Counted from the first letter of the stretch, positions 50,181-61,443 are shown. The stretch is 64,000 nt of DNA from Zingiber officinale (GCF_018446385.1 NC_055996.1:128326532-128390531); one strand, 5' to 3'. Numbers and translations are program-made. Notes: a model not told the origin generated them from the sequence alone.

Positions 50181-51770
50181 TGTTGGAGTAATCTAGGTGG
50201 CCTAGGTTTTGATGTTTGGACAAAGTTTAAGTTATGTTTATTATTGTATTTGATATGCATTGTAAGTATGTAGGATGCATGTATAACAAGGAAAGTCCAA
50301 GTGTGATCTTGGAAAAGTAAAAGTCCAAATGTGATCTTGGTAATGGTGAAAGTCCAAGAGTGAGTCTTGACGGTATAAGTCCAAGCATATAGTCTTGGCA
50401 ACGTAAGTCCAAGTGTAATTTGGCAAAGGTTGAAGTCCCGGAGGCACACTCTTTTGGCAAAGAAAGACTCGACAATAATAACAAAGCTGAAGGAAGCTCT
50501 TGAAGGCAAAGCATGAAGGATATGGAAGCATATGAGGGGCACAAGGCTGATACAGGAGGCTAGAAGGCAAGGTCAAGGTTGTGCAGGTGAGAACGAGTGC
50601 ATGAGAGAATATACTGAGGTAAATCCTAGGTTTAGGGTTTATCAGTCGACTGATGTATGTACCAGTCGATTGATGGTTAGACTAAGAGTGAACAGAATAC
50701 TTCTGTTCTCTCAATCGAAGTGGACCAATCGACTGGTATCTAGCCATTGAGTTATAATGGTTGAATTCCATAGAGGATTAATCAAAAAGAATTTAGATAT
50801 CTCTACAATAGTATGATATTGTCTATTTTGAGCCTAAGCCCTCATGGTTTTGCTCTTGGGCTCTACCCAAAATGCCTCATGCCAATGGAGATATTTTTTT
50901 CCTTATAAACCAATGATCTTTCCCATGTGTTTTCAATATGGGACTATGTTTATAACCTTGCAACCCCAACAATCCCCCCTCAAACAGAGGACCACAGGGT
51001 CCTCCTCAAGCATTGGGCCACTCTTGGCCTGCTAAGGGCCTCTCCTACTTTGTTCAAGGTTTTCACTCACATGGTTCAATCTTGGATCATGGCTCTGGCT
51101 CGTGCTTCTTCCGGTGGTTAGTCCGGTGAAGAGTGACTTTACTTTGATACCAATTGTAGGATCGAAAAGAATTTAGATATCTCCATAATAGTATGATATT
51201 GTCTACTTTGGGCTTAAGCCCTCATGATTTTGCTCTTGAGCTCTACCCAAAATGCCTCATGCCAATGAAGATATTTTTTCTTATAAACCAATGATCTTGC
51301 CTATGTGTTTTCAATGTGGGACTATATTTGCAACCTTGCAACCCCAACAGGAACAACTTTGGCCATTCTCCCTGAGCTCTATTTAAGAGAGTTTGGGGTG
51401 GCTGACTTAGGTGACGAAATCAGAGATGGTTAACCCCTAATTAGAGTCTCTAATCTCTCTTGTGATCTCGTGTTCTTGATTGAGTTATGGTAAGGTTTCT
51501 CCACTGACAAAGAAGTTTGAACTAGCCGAAGTTCCAAGGATTAATTCACCGACAGATTGAGGGATCGTCCACCTTATGGACAGTCATGGAGTAGGACCTT
51601 GATTGTCGAACTAGGTAAACGAACGCGTTAGCGGCTTGCTTGTATTTCTTCATAGTCTTTATTTTTCATATTTGTTGTTTTGTATTTCTGCTATGCTAAC
51701 AAGTGTAGGAAGCGAACAACGTGGGTGATCGACTATTCACCCCCTCTAACCGATGTTAAATGTCTCAACA
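50181..51770 (+). repeat. 3' LTR of gag-only element B, interrupted by a TRIM
   Basis: It starts TGTTGGAGTAATCTAGG and ends TGTCTCAACA. The part between about 50780 and 51349 is a TRIM; about 40 bases of the LTR are missing at that point compared with the 5' LTR. Confidence 0.88.
50780..51349 (-). mobile_element. TRIM (miniature LTR retrotransposon)
   Basis: Two near-identical direct repeats of about 195 bp (about 50780-50971 and 51155-51349) share AAAAGAATTTAGATATCTC...CCCAAAATGCCTCATGCCAATG...CAACCCCAACA. Between them are only 183 bp. On the minus strand TTGGTATCAAAGT (51141-51153) follows the right repeat as a tRNA-Met primer site, and TTTGAGGGGGGATT abuts the left repeat as a purine tract. 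No protein is encoded. The first few bases of the left repeat are lost. TRIMs move only with enzymes of other elements. Confidence 0.92.
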
Positions 51771-52360
51771 TCGACTCCATAGTCTCCCGCCCTCTTGGGT
51801 CTCCCGGCCACTCAGGCCTCCCGGCTTCATATCCTCTTGGCCTCTTGAGCCTCCAGACCACTCAGGCCTTCCAGCTTTATAACCTCTTGGTCTCTCGAGT
51901 CACTTGGCTTCTAAACAATGCAGAATGAAGGATCATTTCAGGAAAAGAATAATGATCGTGTAAATCTAGGATTATTATGAGAAAAAGGCAGTTAGGGGAA
52001 TAAATTTTACATTATTTAAGAAATTAAATAATGACAACATGTGGATCAGAACAGAAGGAAAAGGTCTTTTTTTCTCTATAAAAAGTAGTCTTTTCTGGTA
52101 TCTAAGGTACGCATACACATACCTACATATATTAAAATGCTAAGGCTCATCTTCTTCCTCCTCTAACTTGAGCGTCAGAGTGACTACGCCGGGAACTCCT
52201 TGGCCATCATTCTAACTCTCTTCTCTTTCTTGTTTGTCTCTGTCCAAGCTCCCAATTCCATCATCATCCTTGTTGTCATTCGACGATTGACAATTAAGTG
52301 GGTAATGGGGCCAACTCACCGATGATTCACTTGTCGATGTTCACAGGCAATATCATCAAG

Positions 52361-52513
52361 CATTGTTTGAACTTGATTAATTCTTTAGTTGCTAGAGGGG
52401 ATCGTCCGAACTCGATGTTCCAGGTGAAGTTCTTCTTTGATGCTTGTGTTTCTCCTAAGGGGTGGATATTTGTCAAGTTGGAAATGGTCAAAGATGACTC
52501 ATATTTGAGTTGA
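52361..52513 (+). pseudogene. End of outer copia RNase H region
   Basis: Immediately after the duplicated TCAAG the frame broken at 35188 resumes (KHCLNLINSLVARG) and runs to a TGA at 52511-52513 after KDDSYLS. This is the C-terminal tail of the copia polyprotein. Confidence 0.8.
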
Positions 52514-52523
52514 CATGGGGCAC

Positions 52524-52682
52524 TAGGGATGATAATTTTTTCCACGGGTTTGAGACTCCATGGGAAAAATCCAAAATGGGGGCAGGTTCCGAGGGGGGGG
52601 GGGGGGTCTTTTCATGTATGCGTTCGGAGATTTTTTAAATCCTCACAATTGAATGAAGATAGATATGAGGATATTATCCTCG

Positions 52683-52736
<54 letters not shown>

Positions 52737-53072
52737 GAGTTGATATTTTCTACTTATTAAATCATAAATTATTAATGTTATCGTATATGTATTATTTAAT
52801 TAATATTAGTATTTATATGTCATTAATTCTTATATTAATAATTTTATGAAATATGTTAAAAATTGAAAACTTTTTGACCAAGTAAATGAACAATGAACAT
52901 TTGAAGCGGGGATAGAGATGAAAATTTAATCCCTATGATCAGGGATGAAGATTCCTCGATTAGACAAAATCAAGAATGGAGATGGGGATGAGGGTGGAGA
53001 TATAATTCAGGGTGGGGGAGGGGGGATGGGGATGACAAACTCACCCCCACCCCCACCCCATTGTCATCCTTA
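52524..53072. mobile_element. MITE with GGGATGA-type ends and microsatellite
   Basis: TAGGGATGATAAT at 52524 is matched in reverse by ATTGTCATCCTTA ending at 53072 (two mismatches in 13). The 549-bp interior is non-coding with a G-run at about 52596-52607, an (AAT)n tract and GGGGATGG words. I see no target duplication. The type (hAT-like is my guess) is inferred from the terminal sequence. Confidence 0.6.
52683..52736 (+). repeat. (AAT)n microsatellite, about 18 units
   Basis: Uninterrupted ATA/AAT trinucleotides for about 54 bases inside the MITE. Confidence 0.97.
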
Positions 53073-54214
53073 TAGAGAATGACCATGCTCAAAGCAATGT
53101 TGAGAAAATTGGACCGGACCGGTCGGTCCGATCGATCGAATCTTGAACCGGTCCTTGATCCGGTTTGGTCAGCCATTAAAGCCGAAAAAAATGCATTGAC
53201 AGCTCAAAATCGGTCAACAATCGGGAACCGGCGGTTCAACTGATTTCCCCTGCTTTTTGGCTTTTTCGTCTGGAAAGTGGAAACCTAGCGGCGACTTTAT
53301 TTTATTTTCTTTCTCGACAACTCTCATAGCTGCAACCTCCACTCCAGCGAACTTTTTGCGGAATCTCACGCTCTCCTTTTTTTCTTCCCTTCCAATTCTA
53401 TAATCTATACATAAGTCTCAACTCTCAAGTCTCAACAGAAGGCTTTAGATTTCAGCTTCTTCAAAGCTTGTTCAAATCCCTAAGGTTAGTTTTTTTTTAA
53501 TTTCCATTAACTTTTAATTTTTATAAGCTTCCATTCATTTTTTTTCCCAAGCTTAATCTATTTTATACGGCTGATTCGAAGAGGCATTTAGTTATCTGGG
53601 CTTGATTCCTTCTTTCTTAAGTCTCTTAAGTAGATGAGTGCTCCAATAGTTCTTGATTGCATTGTCACTTTGTCAGTTTGGCTTGACAATCTTCCTGCTA
53701 TGAGTGACCAACAATTTATATGTGTTTTTGTTTCCTTATCTTTGTAAACATATGAACTGCAAAGGTTCATATTTTCATTAACATACCCTTTGTTAAATTC
53801 TTCCAATGTAATACTTAAAACTAAAGGAAAATGAGAATATTAGGAAATCCAGCCACATTACTTCCAGATCATCTGTTTACTAAATGCTAGAAGATAACCC
53901 TTTCAAAGGGGCAAAGAAAAAGAGGAAAAGAAAGGAGAGTAAAAATCTTCTCTAGTAAAACAAAAATATTCATCAAAAACAAAATCAGTATACACTTGAG
54001 AATATAAACTAGTGGAAAGTTGTCATTTTTTATTATAGCTCTTTTATGATATTCCAAGGGAAAGTTTTCATTTTTTAATTTTTATTTGCCTTTTGTTGTA
54101 ACAGTTTGGCTTATGCATTAGCTTAGCCTAATCACGTGCACACTCGTCTTTTAGTTTGTGTATAAGAATGTTATTTTTTTTTCTTATATTCCTACGTTTT
54201 CATATTTCAGGATA

Positions 54215-56772
54215 ATGGATAGCAGTAGTGGTACTGGTAGCAATGCAAATTCATCTGCCGGACCATTTACTAGTGAAGAATATGCAAGCCAAAGTCATAG
54301 ACAGAAAGCGGATATAGCATGGGCTCATGTTTCTGAAGGTGTAAATGCACAAGGAAGAAAAACTATGACATGCATTAATTGTCACAAGACATTTGCGGGT
54401 GGGGGCATATTTCGGATGAAGCAACACTTAGCGGGAGCAAGGGGTAGCATTGTTTCCTGTGGAAAGGTTCCACTAGAAGTTAGGCATGCTATTTCAGTAA
54501 CCTGGAAAGATATTTTTGAGAAGAAAAAAGAAAAAAGAGGAGAATTTGGGGCAGAAAATCCATTTGGTCGATTTGTAGATGAATTTGATGGCGATGAAGT
54601 CCAAGAGATTCCCATTATTCACACTAAAGGAATTACAATCAATGAGGCAAGTGCATCATCTGATAAAGGAAAGCGAAAAGCCACTACACCAGGCCTAAGT
54701 ATACATAATTTCTTTAAAGGTGGACATGATAATTCATAACCCACTATCAAAGTTATTTTGCAAAGTAAAGAAAAGTGACACAACTGTGATATGGCTATTG
54801 CCCGTTGGTTTTATGATGCTTGCATTCCTATAAATGCTATTAACTCTCCATTTTTTCAAAAAGGTATTGATCAAATAGCTTCAATGGGTCATGAGTATAA
54901 AGCTCCATCTTATTATGATCTGCGAGTGCCTTTGTTGCGAGAAGCTAAGAAAGAATTGGCTTTACTTATTGATTCATTTCGAAGTATTTGGACTGAAACT
55001 GGTTGCACTATAATGGGTGATGGGTGGAAAGACAGTAGACGAAGACCATTAATTAATTTTTTGGTTTACTGTTCTAAAGGTATATCTTTCATCAAATCTG
55101 TTGATGCATCTGATGTTGAGACAAATGCACAAAATTTGTGTAATTTATTTGCTGAAATTGTTGAAATCGTTGGTCCAAGAAATGTGGTGCATATGGTTAC
55201 TGATAATGTTAGCAATTATAAGGCTGCTGGAACTTTACTAAGTGAAAAATACCCAACCATTTGTTGGTCTCCATGTGCTGCACATTGCATCAATTTAATT
55301 TTAAAGGATATTGGTCAAATGAATGATGTGAAAGCCATAGTATCACTTGCTTCAACTGTGACTGTATTTGTGTATAACCACAAGTACACTTTAAATTAGT
55401 TGAGAAAGATAAAAGGGTGGAAGGAGATTATTCGTTCAGGAGAAACTAGATTTGCAACTACTTTTATTGCATTAAAAAGTTTGCATGACCACAAAGATAG
55501 TTTGCAAGCTCTAGTCACCCGTGGAGATTACAAAAAGTTCTTGAAAATAGACAAAGAAAAAGAGGTCAAGCAAATTGTTTTAGATGAAAAGTTTTGGAAT
55601 AATTGTTTGATTACAGTGAGGATTATGGGCCCACTTATTCGTCTTTTGTATGTTTGTGACGCTGATGAAAGACCTTCTTTAGGTTATGTCTATGAGGACA
55701 TGTATAGAGTAATTAATGGCATCAAGAAGCTCTTTAAAAACAAAGAGAGATTCTACCAGCCTTATACTGACATAATCAATGAAAGATGAGATAAAATGTT
55801 GAGAAAGAATCTTCATGCTACTTATTATTTGAATCCTATTTTTTAATATGATCCCACATTTTCTACCCATCCAGAGATCACAAATGGTTTGTTTGATTAC
55901 ATAGAATCAAAGCTAGATTGGTGTAGTTTGGATGTATTAACATATGAGATTGGTATGTTTCGAGATCGCCAAGGGAGTTTTGGGCAAAAATATGCTATTC
56001 TTAGCAGCCAAAAAAACCGTCCAGGTAATAATTTTTTATTATATTAAGTCTTTTGAAAAAAAAATATTTATTATTTAGTTTTCTTTATCTAACATTCTAA
56101 TATTCACTGTGATTGTGGTAGAGAGTTGGTGGAAGTTCTTTGGTTGTGATTCTTAAAATTTACAAAAGCTTGCAATTAGGATTTTGGGTCAAATAACTTT
56201 TTCTTCTGGATGTGAACGGAATTGGAGTGTTTTTAAACGTATTTATACAAAAAAAAAAAAGGAATAGATTGGAGCATTAGAGACTTAATGATCTTGTATA
56301 TGTGCATTATAATTTGCGATTGCAATATAGGTACATCTGAAATTATTCTTTTTTAAAATTAATTTCATTATTTTCTATCAAAAAATTTATTAATGTATTA
56401 ATAACTCATGAAATGTGTTATAGGAGTAAACAACCAAAGAGAAGTTATGATCCCGTTGATTATAAGTCCATTGATAAGATAGATTTTTGGGTGGTGGAAG
56501 AAATGCCAATAGGAGAGCTTGATTATGATGAGTTGGAAGAGGAGCTTGAAGAATTTCCAATACCTATGGAAAGTTCGAATTTTCAACAATTTGAAGGTTG
56601 TTTTGATATGATATTATATTATTAACCATAAAGATATAACTATTTTTCTTGAAGTAAATATGATTGTTTTTTTTTCTTTTTAGATGATGAAGATGAAGCT
56701 AAGCCCAAGGATGTTAATTTGGACTTATTTCAACATAGAAGTGTTCTTGTTGATGAAGATAATTGGATATGA
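54215..56772 (+). pseudogene. hAT transposase (BED zinc finger, DUF659, C-terminal dimerisation)
   Basis: The ATG at 54215 follows a 3' splice site (TTTCAG), so a 5' leader intron is likely. Coding exons: 54215-56024, 56122-56330, 56424-56596 and 56684-56772. The BED finger is CINCHKTFAGGG..MKQHLAG (about residues 51-72). The DUF659/RNase H-like core follows (ARWFYDACIP, CTIMGDGWKD, HMVTDNVSNYKAAG, CAAHCINLILKDIG). The hAT dimerisation region is ESWWKFFG..LQKLAIRILGQ..SSGCERNWSVF. An acidic tail ends at DEDNWI. Stops occur at 54737, 54776, 55397, 55787 and 55844, and an A-run near 56250 shifts the frame, so the gene is dead. It would have cut and pasted the element. Confidence 0.92.
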
Positions 56773-57059
56773 AAGTGATAATAGAGTTGTAAATTCGTGA
56801 TGAATTGGTTAGTTTTAATTATGTGTTGCTGTTAGGAATTATTGTATTTGTAATGAATTATTATCTTTTTTTTAAATTGAATTGGACTATTTAGTAGTTA
56901 TGTTATTGTTTAGTATATATTTATTTGCTAGAGTTATATATTTAGTGAATTTAATGCTATAATTGAAGCAGGTGTTATATGAAATAGGATAAATTATTAG
57001 TACAATAGATTTCCTCTTTTTATTTTGAAGCGGAAATTTTTTTAACTATTGAAGCATGA

Positions 57060-57085
57060 TTTATATATATATATATATATATATA
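57060..57085 (+). repeat. (AT)n microsatellite
   Basis: TATATAT run near the right end of the hAT element. Confidence 0.9.
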
Positions 57086-57186
57086 ACGGTTGAATCATCG
57101 GTTCGACCGGTCGAACCTAAAAAATCTCGACCCGATTATCTCACCAATTCAGTGATCGATCCAATTTTCAAAACATTGGCTGAAAG

Positions 57187-57647
57187 GTACGACCCAGCCG
57201 TGTCAGCTACTGTGAGTTTGACGAGCGTGCCGAAAAACTCTATCATATGGTTGTGCTACATGACACAGCCAAGTCATGCTCCAAGGCATATCCATACCAT
57301 CAACCATGATCTAGTTCTGTTTGGCCATGTGGGAACGAGTAAGCCCGTGGGACAGGCACGCCCAAAAGCACGGTCTTATCGTGCTTCATCTAGAGGCCGG
57401 GTTTATACAGGATTTTTGTTATTACTTTATATATATATTTTTAAAATATCATGTATAACTTGGACCGTATAAATAAGATCCATTTAACCTAAAACATATA
57501 GAGATTTCTTCTTTGGTCGTAATTAGTGGAGTAAGTATATCTAGAACCATGCTAAAACTCTTTGTTTAATTTTCTCTCGGCCTCTCTGATTCTCTTCGTT
57601 TTTTTCTTTTACAAATTTTTCACGATTGTTGCGGTGCCATCTCAACA
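57187..57647 (+). repeat. Remainder of the 3' LTR of the outer copia element
   Basis: Parallels 33780-34167 (CATATGGTTGTG, AAAATATCATGTATAACTTGGACCGTATAAATA, ATCTCAACA). The part before the hAT insertion begins near 52506 (TGAGTTGACATGGGGCAC, compare TGAACTAACACGGGGCAC at 33749). Confidence 0.8.
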
Positions 57648-57654
57648 TATTGAT

Positions 57655-57865
57655 TTTGATGCTCTAAACAAAGTCAAGCAGAGCCTGACCGGCTGGGCAA
57701 CCAGATCCCTCTCCTTTGCTGCCCGCGCCGCCTAAACGGTTTTAGTAGTTTCATCCATTCCATTGCACAACATGCAAATCACTGAAGCTCCACTTCACAT
57801 TTGCGATGCCATCGAGAAAAGTCGTAGACAGTTCACTCGGCAGTCAGTCGCTGTGGGGCTTCGGA
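57655..57865 (+). mobile_element. L1-type LINE fragment
   Basis: Translation reads KVKQSLTGWATRSLSFAARA, VVSSIPLHNMQ and ICDAIEKSRRQF. These match the L1 reverse transcriptase tail (W..RSLS.AGR, SSIP.Y.MQ, ..EIEK..R.F). One stop is visible. It is a short piece without ends. Confidence 0.7.
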
Positions 57866-58082
57866 TCTAGAGAGCGAAATATACCAGGAACAATTTTAGT
57901 ATCTTGGCTTTCAAGGCAACCCTATCAGAGTCGCCTCTTCGGCCGCATTTGCAATGCGTGATTACTGTTAAAGGATGCCTTTGCTCAAAGCAGGGATGGC
58001 AGATGAATTGGATGAAATTTTAGCATCTTCTTCCCGCTTTTGATGAGGACATCAGGGTTTGGAAATTCTGCAGTTCTGGTCT
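57866..58082. other. Unassigned stretch
   Basis: It may still belong to the LINE fragment but is too changed to read. Confidence 0.3.
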
Positions 58083-58110
58083 CTGTGTGTGTGCGCGCGC
58101 GCGCGCGCGC
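58083..58110 (+). repeat. (TG)n(CG)n microsatellite
   Basis: TGTGTGTGTG passes directly into CGCGCGCGCG. Alternating purine-pyrimidine DNA of this kind can adopt the Z form. Confidence 0.97.
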
Positions 58111-60814
58111 TTTCTACCAAAACTGTTCATTCAGTTATTCCTTTCTGAAGCTTGCTCCTAGCAGAAATTTGTCTTCTAATTCCTGCTCTTGGAAGTTAAT
58201 TTGGCTTCTTTCTGATCAGTCTGTTTGTTGCAAATCGTGCCTCGGTTACTGAAACTTCCCTTCATGCAGTCCGGGATTGCTGAAACAAAAACTGATTTTG
58301 ATCTGGATTACTGATGTTAGATTGTCATCCTTCTTTATTAAGAAAGATAATGTTATTGGTTGAATTGCATTACGTTATTTTGATGTCTGAATAGCGTCGG
58401 TTAAGTTAAATACTTGTTATGATTTAAGGTCTGAATAGCACTTAAAATAGGGCCACAAGAGCTACTAATTATCATCTTTTATCAGTTGAGATCGTTTGAG
58501 TACTGCTAAACTAGAATAAATGAATAAAAAAAAAAAGAGATATCTCGAGTATGAATAATTAAGTCTACTGATCCTTTTATGATTGAACAACATATGAGAG
58601 TTTTATGAACTATTCCGGCTGCATAAAAGGTCAACAACTTTCTTCCTCTTTTGATGAATGCAAAACAGAAGAGTCAAAAGCCAGAAAGCAAGAGGCTTGA
58701 TACAAACATCAGTCTAAAAACATGTTTCATGGACAAAAAGGTGTTTCTAATTTTAAACTGAGAACGTACTGATTTTTATAGAGTATTAAAAGATCCTAGA
58801 ATTTCTCCTCTAAGCGAGAGAACTAGATGATCAATTATTAATAAGCAATGATATATCTAAAGTACTTCCAATCGACAGATTATAAGAGAAACATGCCTTA
58901 TTTAATAGCCCTAAATCATTTATGAATTTCCAAAACAAGTTGGATTCTAGTCACTACATCTAAGTTTACCAAGACTTCAATCACCTCATTCGGTTGATGC
59001 AGAAGTAAACCATCATCATTGATATTTAACTTGCAAATAAACTTTTAAAAACAATTTTGCAACTTCAACAAGTCATTAATTAGTCTTACCAATTACTTAT
59101 TTGGAACAAAACAATTTCACCATTTGTTAGCCATAGCACTGATTGTCCTTGCATATAGCAGCAATTTCGGTTGTTCAACCAGTTGAAAAGATGTAGATTA
59201 TTTGGGCCGGAGTTGCAGAAATGGGAAACTTACTGCAGCTTGTCTGAAAAACGATCGACATTAAATAATATTAAACTATTATCTATTTTCTCTTTAGAAT
59301 TCCTCATCTGTCCATATATTTAGCATTCGCAATCAAATATTTAAGAGGAATCCATTCATGTGGCAGACAGATGATTACTCCATGACTCATCTATTAATCA
59401 ATTCTGCAACGACTGCCAACAAAATCAGTTAAACTAATCAGTAGTTCTTAGCTTTATTCAATTAGCCTTTGTTTGGTCATGCACATTGTGGAGTATATGC
59501 ATCACCTAAAGCTTAGAGGGCCTAGCTAGAATTAATATTTACAAATTTAGTCAATACATATATATTAGGCTAGGGTTTGGTGTGATGTCATTTATCATAG
59601 GCCAGTGAGTCCCTCTTGCATTAATGAATTAATTAATTCATTAATTAATTCATTCTGTCCCCTCTATTCATGTATATATCAAATTATCAAGCTTGAAACA
59701 GTGTTAATAATATTAAGAATGGGGTGTCTTAGCAGATGTGGAATGCTCTTTGTTGTATGGGGGACAACTCCTTGTGCTTCAATAGTCTCAGCATACACAC
59801 TGATGGCCAGCTGCATAAGACTTTAATCTTGAAGGAAACATCAAGATTTGTTATTACTCTTGATAAAGATGTGCAAAGAAAAGCAATTGTGATCCTTTAT
59901 CAGCTCTGATCATATGCATGTTCTCCCATAATTGAGACTTTCTGCGGTTTACTTTGTGGCCATTTTGCCAGTTAGTATAATGATTAAGAACATATTTAAT
60001 TAATTAGCAGGATTCCAGGAATATGTTGTGTTCAGATAACAGTCCTCCTTGCCTAATTATTCCATTGTTTGACTTATTAAACATATTTAAAAAGGAGACT
60101 TTTTTTTTGTTTTTTTCTTGAAGCAGTTGGTGATTGGATATGAGATCGAGAGGAGCTTTAATATGAAGCTGATAGAAGTGGAACTGAATGATGCATCTGT
60201 AGCTTTCGCTGACAGCAGTTAGTTACTAAGAAAAAGAAAAATCAATGGGAAACTAATTGGAGAGCACTTCAAATAATGCATTTTAAAATGGTAGATGAGG
60301 AGGAAGGAGATAAGGCACATGTAGTTAGCCATGACAAGGAACACATGACGAAGAAAACTGATACTAAAGGAGAAGAAGCAAAATAGACATCTAGTTTAGT
60401 TTATTTAACTTTGATAGAAAAAGAGTGCTTCCGTACTTAATTGCTTGCAATGATAGTAATGCATTAACATCATGGAGAAAGAAAACTGAAGAAATGTGAT
60501 AAGGATCTTTTTTCATAGACATATAGAGGCGTTTAAAATGTCGGGTAATTGTGCACAGCACGTAGTTCCCAAGATTATGGTGGGCTCCAAAAATTGTGGT
60601 GGGGCCAGGATAACGTGTCGGTAAAAGATACTCTTTTATAAATATCGATATATTTTATAGGTAAAACAATCAAAATAATTAACTTAAGAGATCAAAATTA
60701 GAATACCAGATTTATCAATTATGTATTTCAGCTTATTACAACCTCAATTCGAGGAATTAGATGGAAGGTCAATAACGAAGATGAAATATGGTTTACCTAA
60801 TGAGCTGTGATACT
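58111..60814. other. Intergenic DNA, no gene recognised
   Basis: No coding frame with family resemblance and no known microRNA sequence was found. AT-rich with an AATTAATTAATTCATTAATTAATT palindromic patch near 59627-59652. Confidence 0.4.
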
Positions 60815-60944
60815 CATCTAGAATTTTCATCTAGAAAATTCATCTAGATAGACACATAAAGATGGGGCCTACCATTTCACTTTTTGTGGGCCCCATCATT
60901 TATGTGTCTATCTAGATGAATTTTCTAGATGAAAATTCTAGATG
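60815..60944. repeat. Short near-perfect hairpin (MITE-like)
   Basis: CATCTAGAATTTTCATCTAG on the left is exactly reversed at CTAGATGAAAATTCTAGATG (ending 60944). The complementarity runs through GATAGACACATAAA and GGGGCC to a loop of about 20 bases near 60880. The 55-base arms also contain three internal CATCTAGA copies. No protein. It could be a tiny MITE or a source of a small-RNA hairpin; flanking duplications are unclear. Confidence 0.85.
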
Positions 60945-61443
60945 ACAATCATTTCTCTTACCTAATTCACAATACTAGAGTAGAGTTGTATGTCCCTTTT
61001 GTTTTTTCTGTTTTTTTAGTTACACTTTGGTGATAGAGGATCGTTCCAAGAATATCTCATAAATTTTAAAGAGTCATAATTTTTGACTCAGGTATCAGAA
61101 CGAGGTATTATTTGATTTAAATCGAAGCTCGTTTATCGAATTAAATTTATTACTGGGTAGAATTCATAACCGTCTAATTTTGAATCCAAAAAATAGCATT
61201 TAGTGTCTATTGGGAGACTCCAAACATCTATTTACTATTTTTAATAAATTTTATTTTATTTTTATATATTTAAGATTTTTTTTTTTGATAGTTTTGTATC
61301 AAATTTATTTATAAAATATATGTTTAACTGTTTGAATGATTATTGTCTCTTATTAATAAGAACTATGATTTTTCTTTTTATTTATTTCACAAACTCTTCT
61401 TCTCATCAATTCATAGGATAATCATTATTCAACCGGGCATCAC

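Larger units (their letters stand above)
35428..51770 (+). mobile_element. Gag-only LTR element (TR-GAG type, family B) interrupted by a Tat element and a TRIM
   Basis: 5' LTR 35428-36495, tRNA-Met type primer site at 36498, gag pseudogene 36562 to about 37920, then non-coding DNA, purine tract AAAAAGGGAAAAAT (50167-50180) and 3' LTR 50181-51770. After removing the Tat element (39083-49986) the interior is about 2.8 kb and has no integrase, RT or RNase H. The flanks TAGTC and TCGAC do not match well, so the duplication is decayed or lost. The insertion lies inside the family X LTR. Confidence 0.87.
35184..52360 (+). mobile_element. Family X LTR (solo), split by the second gag-only element
   Basis: The LTR starts TGATCCAGGGAGTAATCAG at 35189 and ends AATATCA at 52355, with target duplication TCAAG at 35184-35188 and 52356-52360. 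Only one LTR is present, in two pieces (35189-35427 and 51771-52355), so it is a solo LTR. Its start matches 19941 and 26013; its end matches 26480-26673. The interior has repeated GGCCACTCGGGCCTCCCG words. Confidence 0.88.
53087..57186 (+). mobile_element. hAT DNA transposon, inactive
   Basis: The ends CAATGTTGAGAAAATTGGAC (53095) and, reversed, CAATGTTTTGAAAATTGGAT (57178) are terminal inverted repeats. They are flanked by 8-bp duplications GCTCAAAG (53087-53094) and GCTGAAAG (57179-57186), one base apart. Subterminal DNA is rich in ACCGGTC words. The element carries one BED/hAT transposase pseudogene and inserted into the outer copia 3' LTR. It is 4084 bp. Confidence 0.93.
33755..57647 (+). 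mobile_element. Outer copia element (Tnt1-like), internally deleted, holding the nested tower
   Basis: Its 5' LTR is about 33755-34167 and its 3' LTR starts near 52506 and ends at 57647 (CTCAACA), after insertions. Coding remnants (gag start, RT tail, RNase H) lie at 34300-35188 and resume at 52361. Without later insertions the element would be only about 2.3 kb, so most of pol was deleted. The left LTR edge is uncertain and I found no matching target duplication for TATTG at 57648-57652. Confidence 0.8.

Noticed and set aside
54382-54615. Minus-strand frame opposite the BED zinc finger
   Set aside because: Shadow of the transposase exon on the other strand.
59690-59830. MicroRNA-like patch around GTGTCTTAGCAGATG and CATCAAGATT
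   Set aside because: Neither arm matches a known plant microRNA, and no long stem could be paired.
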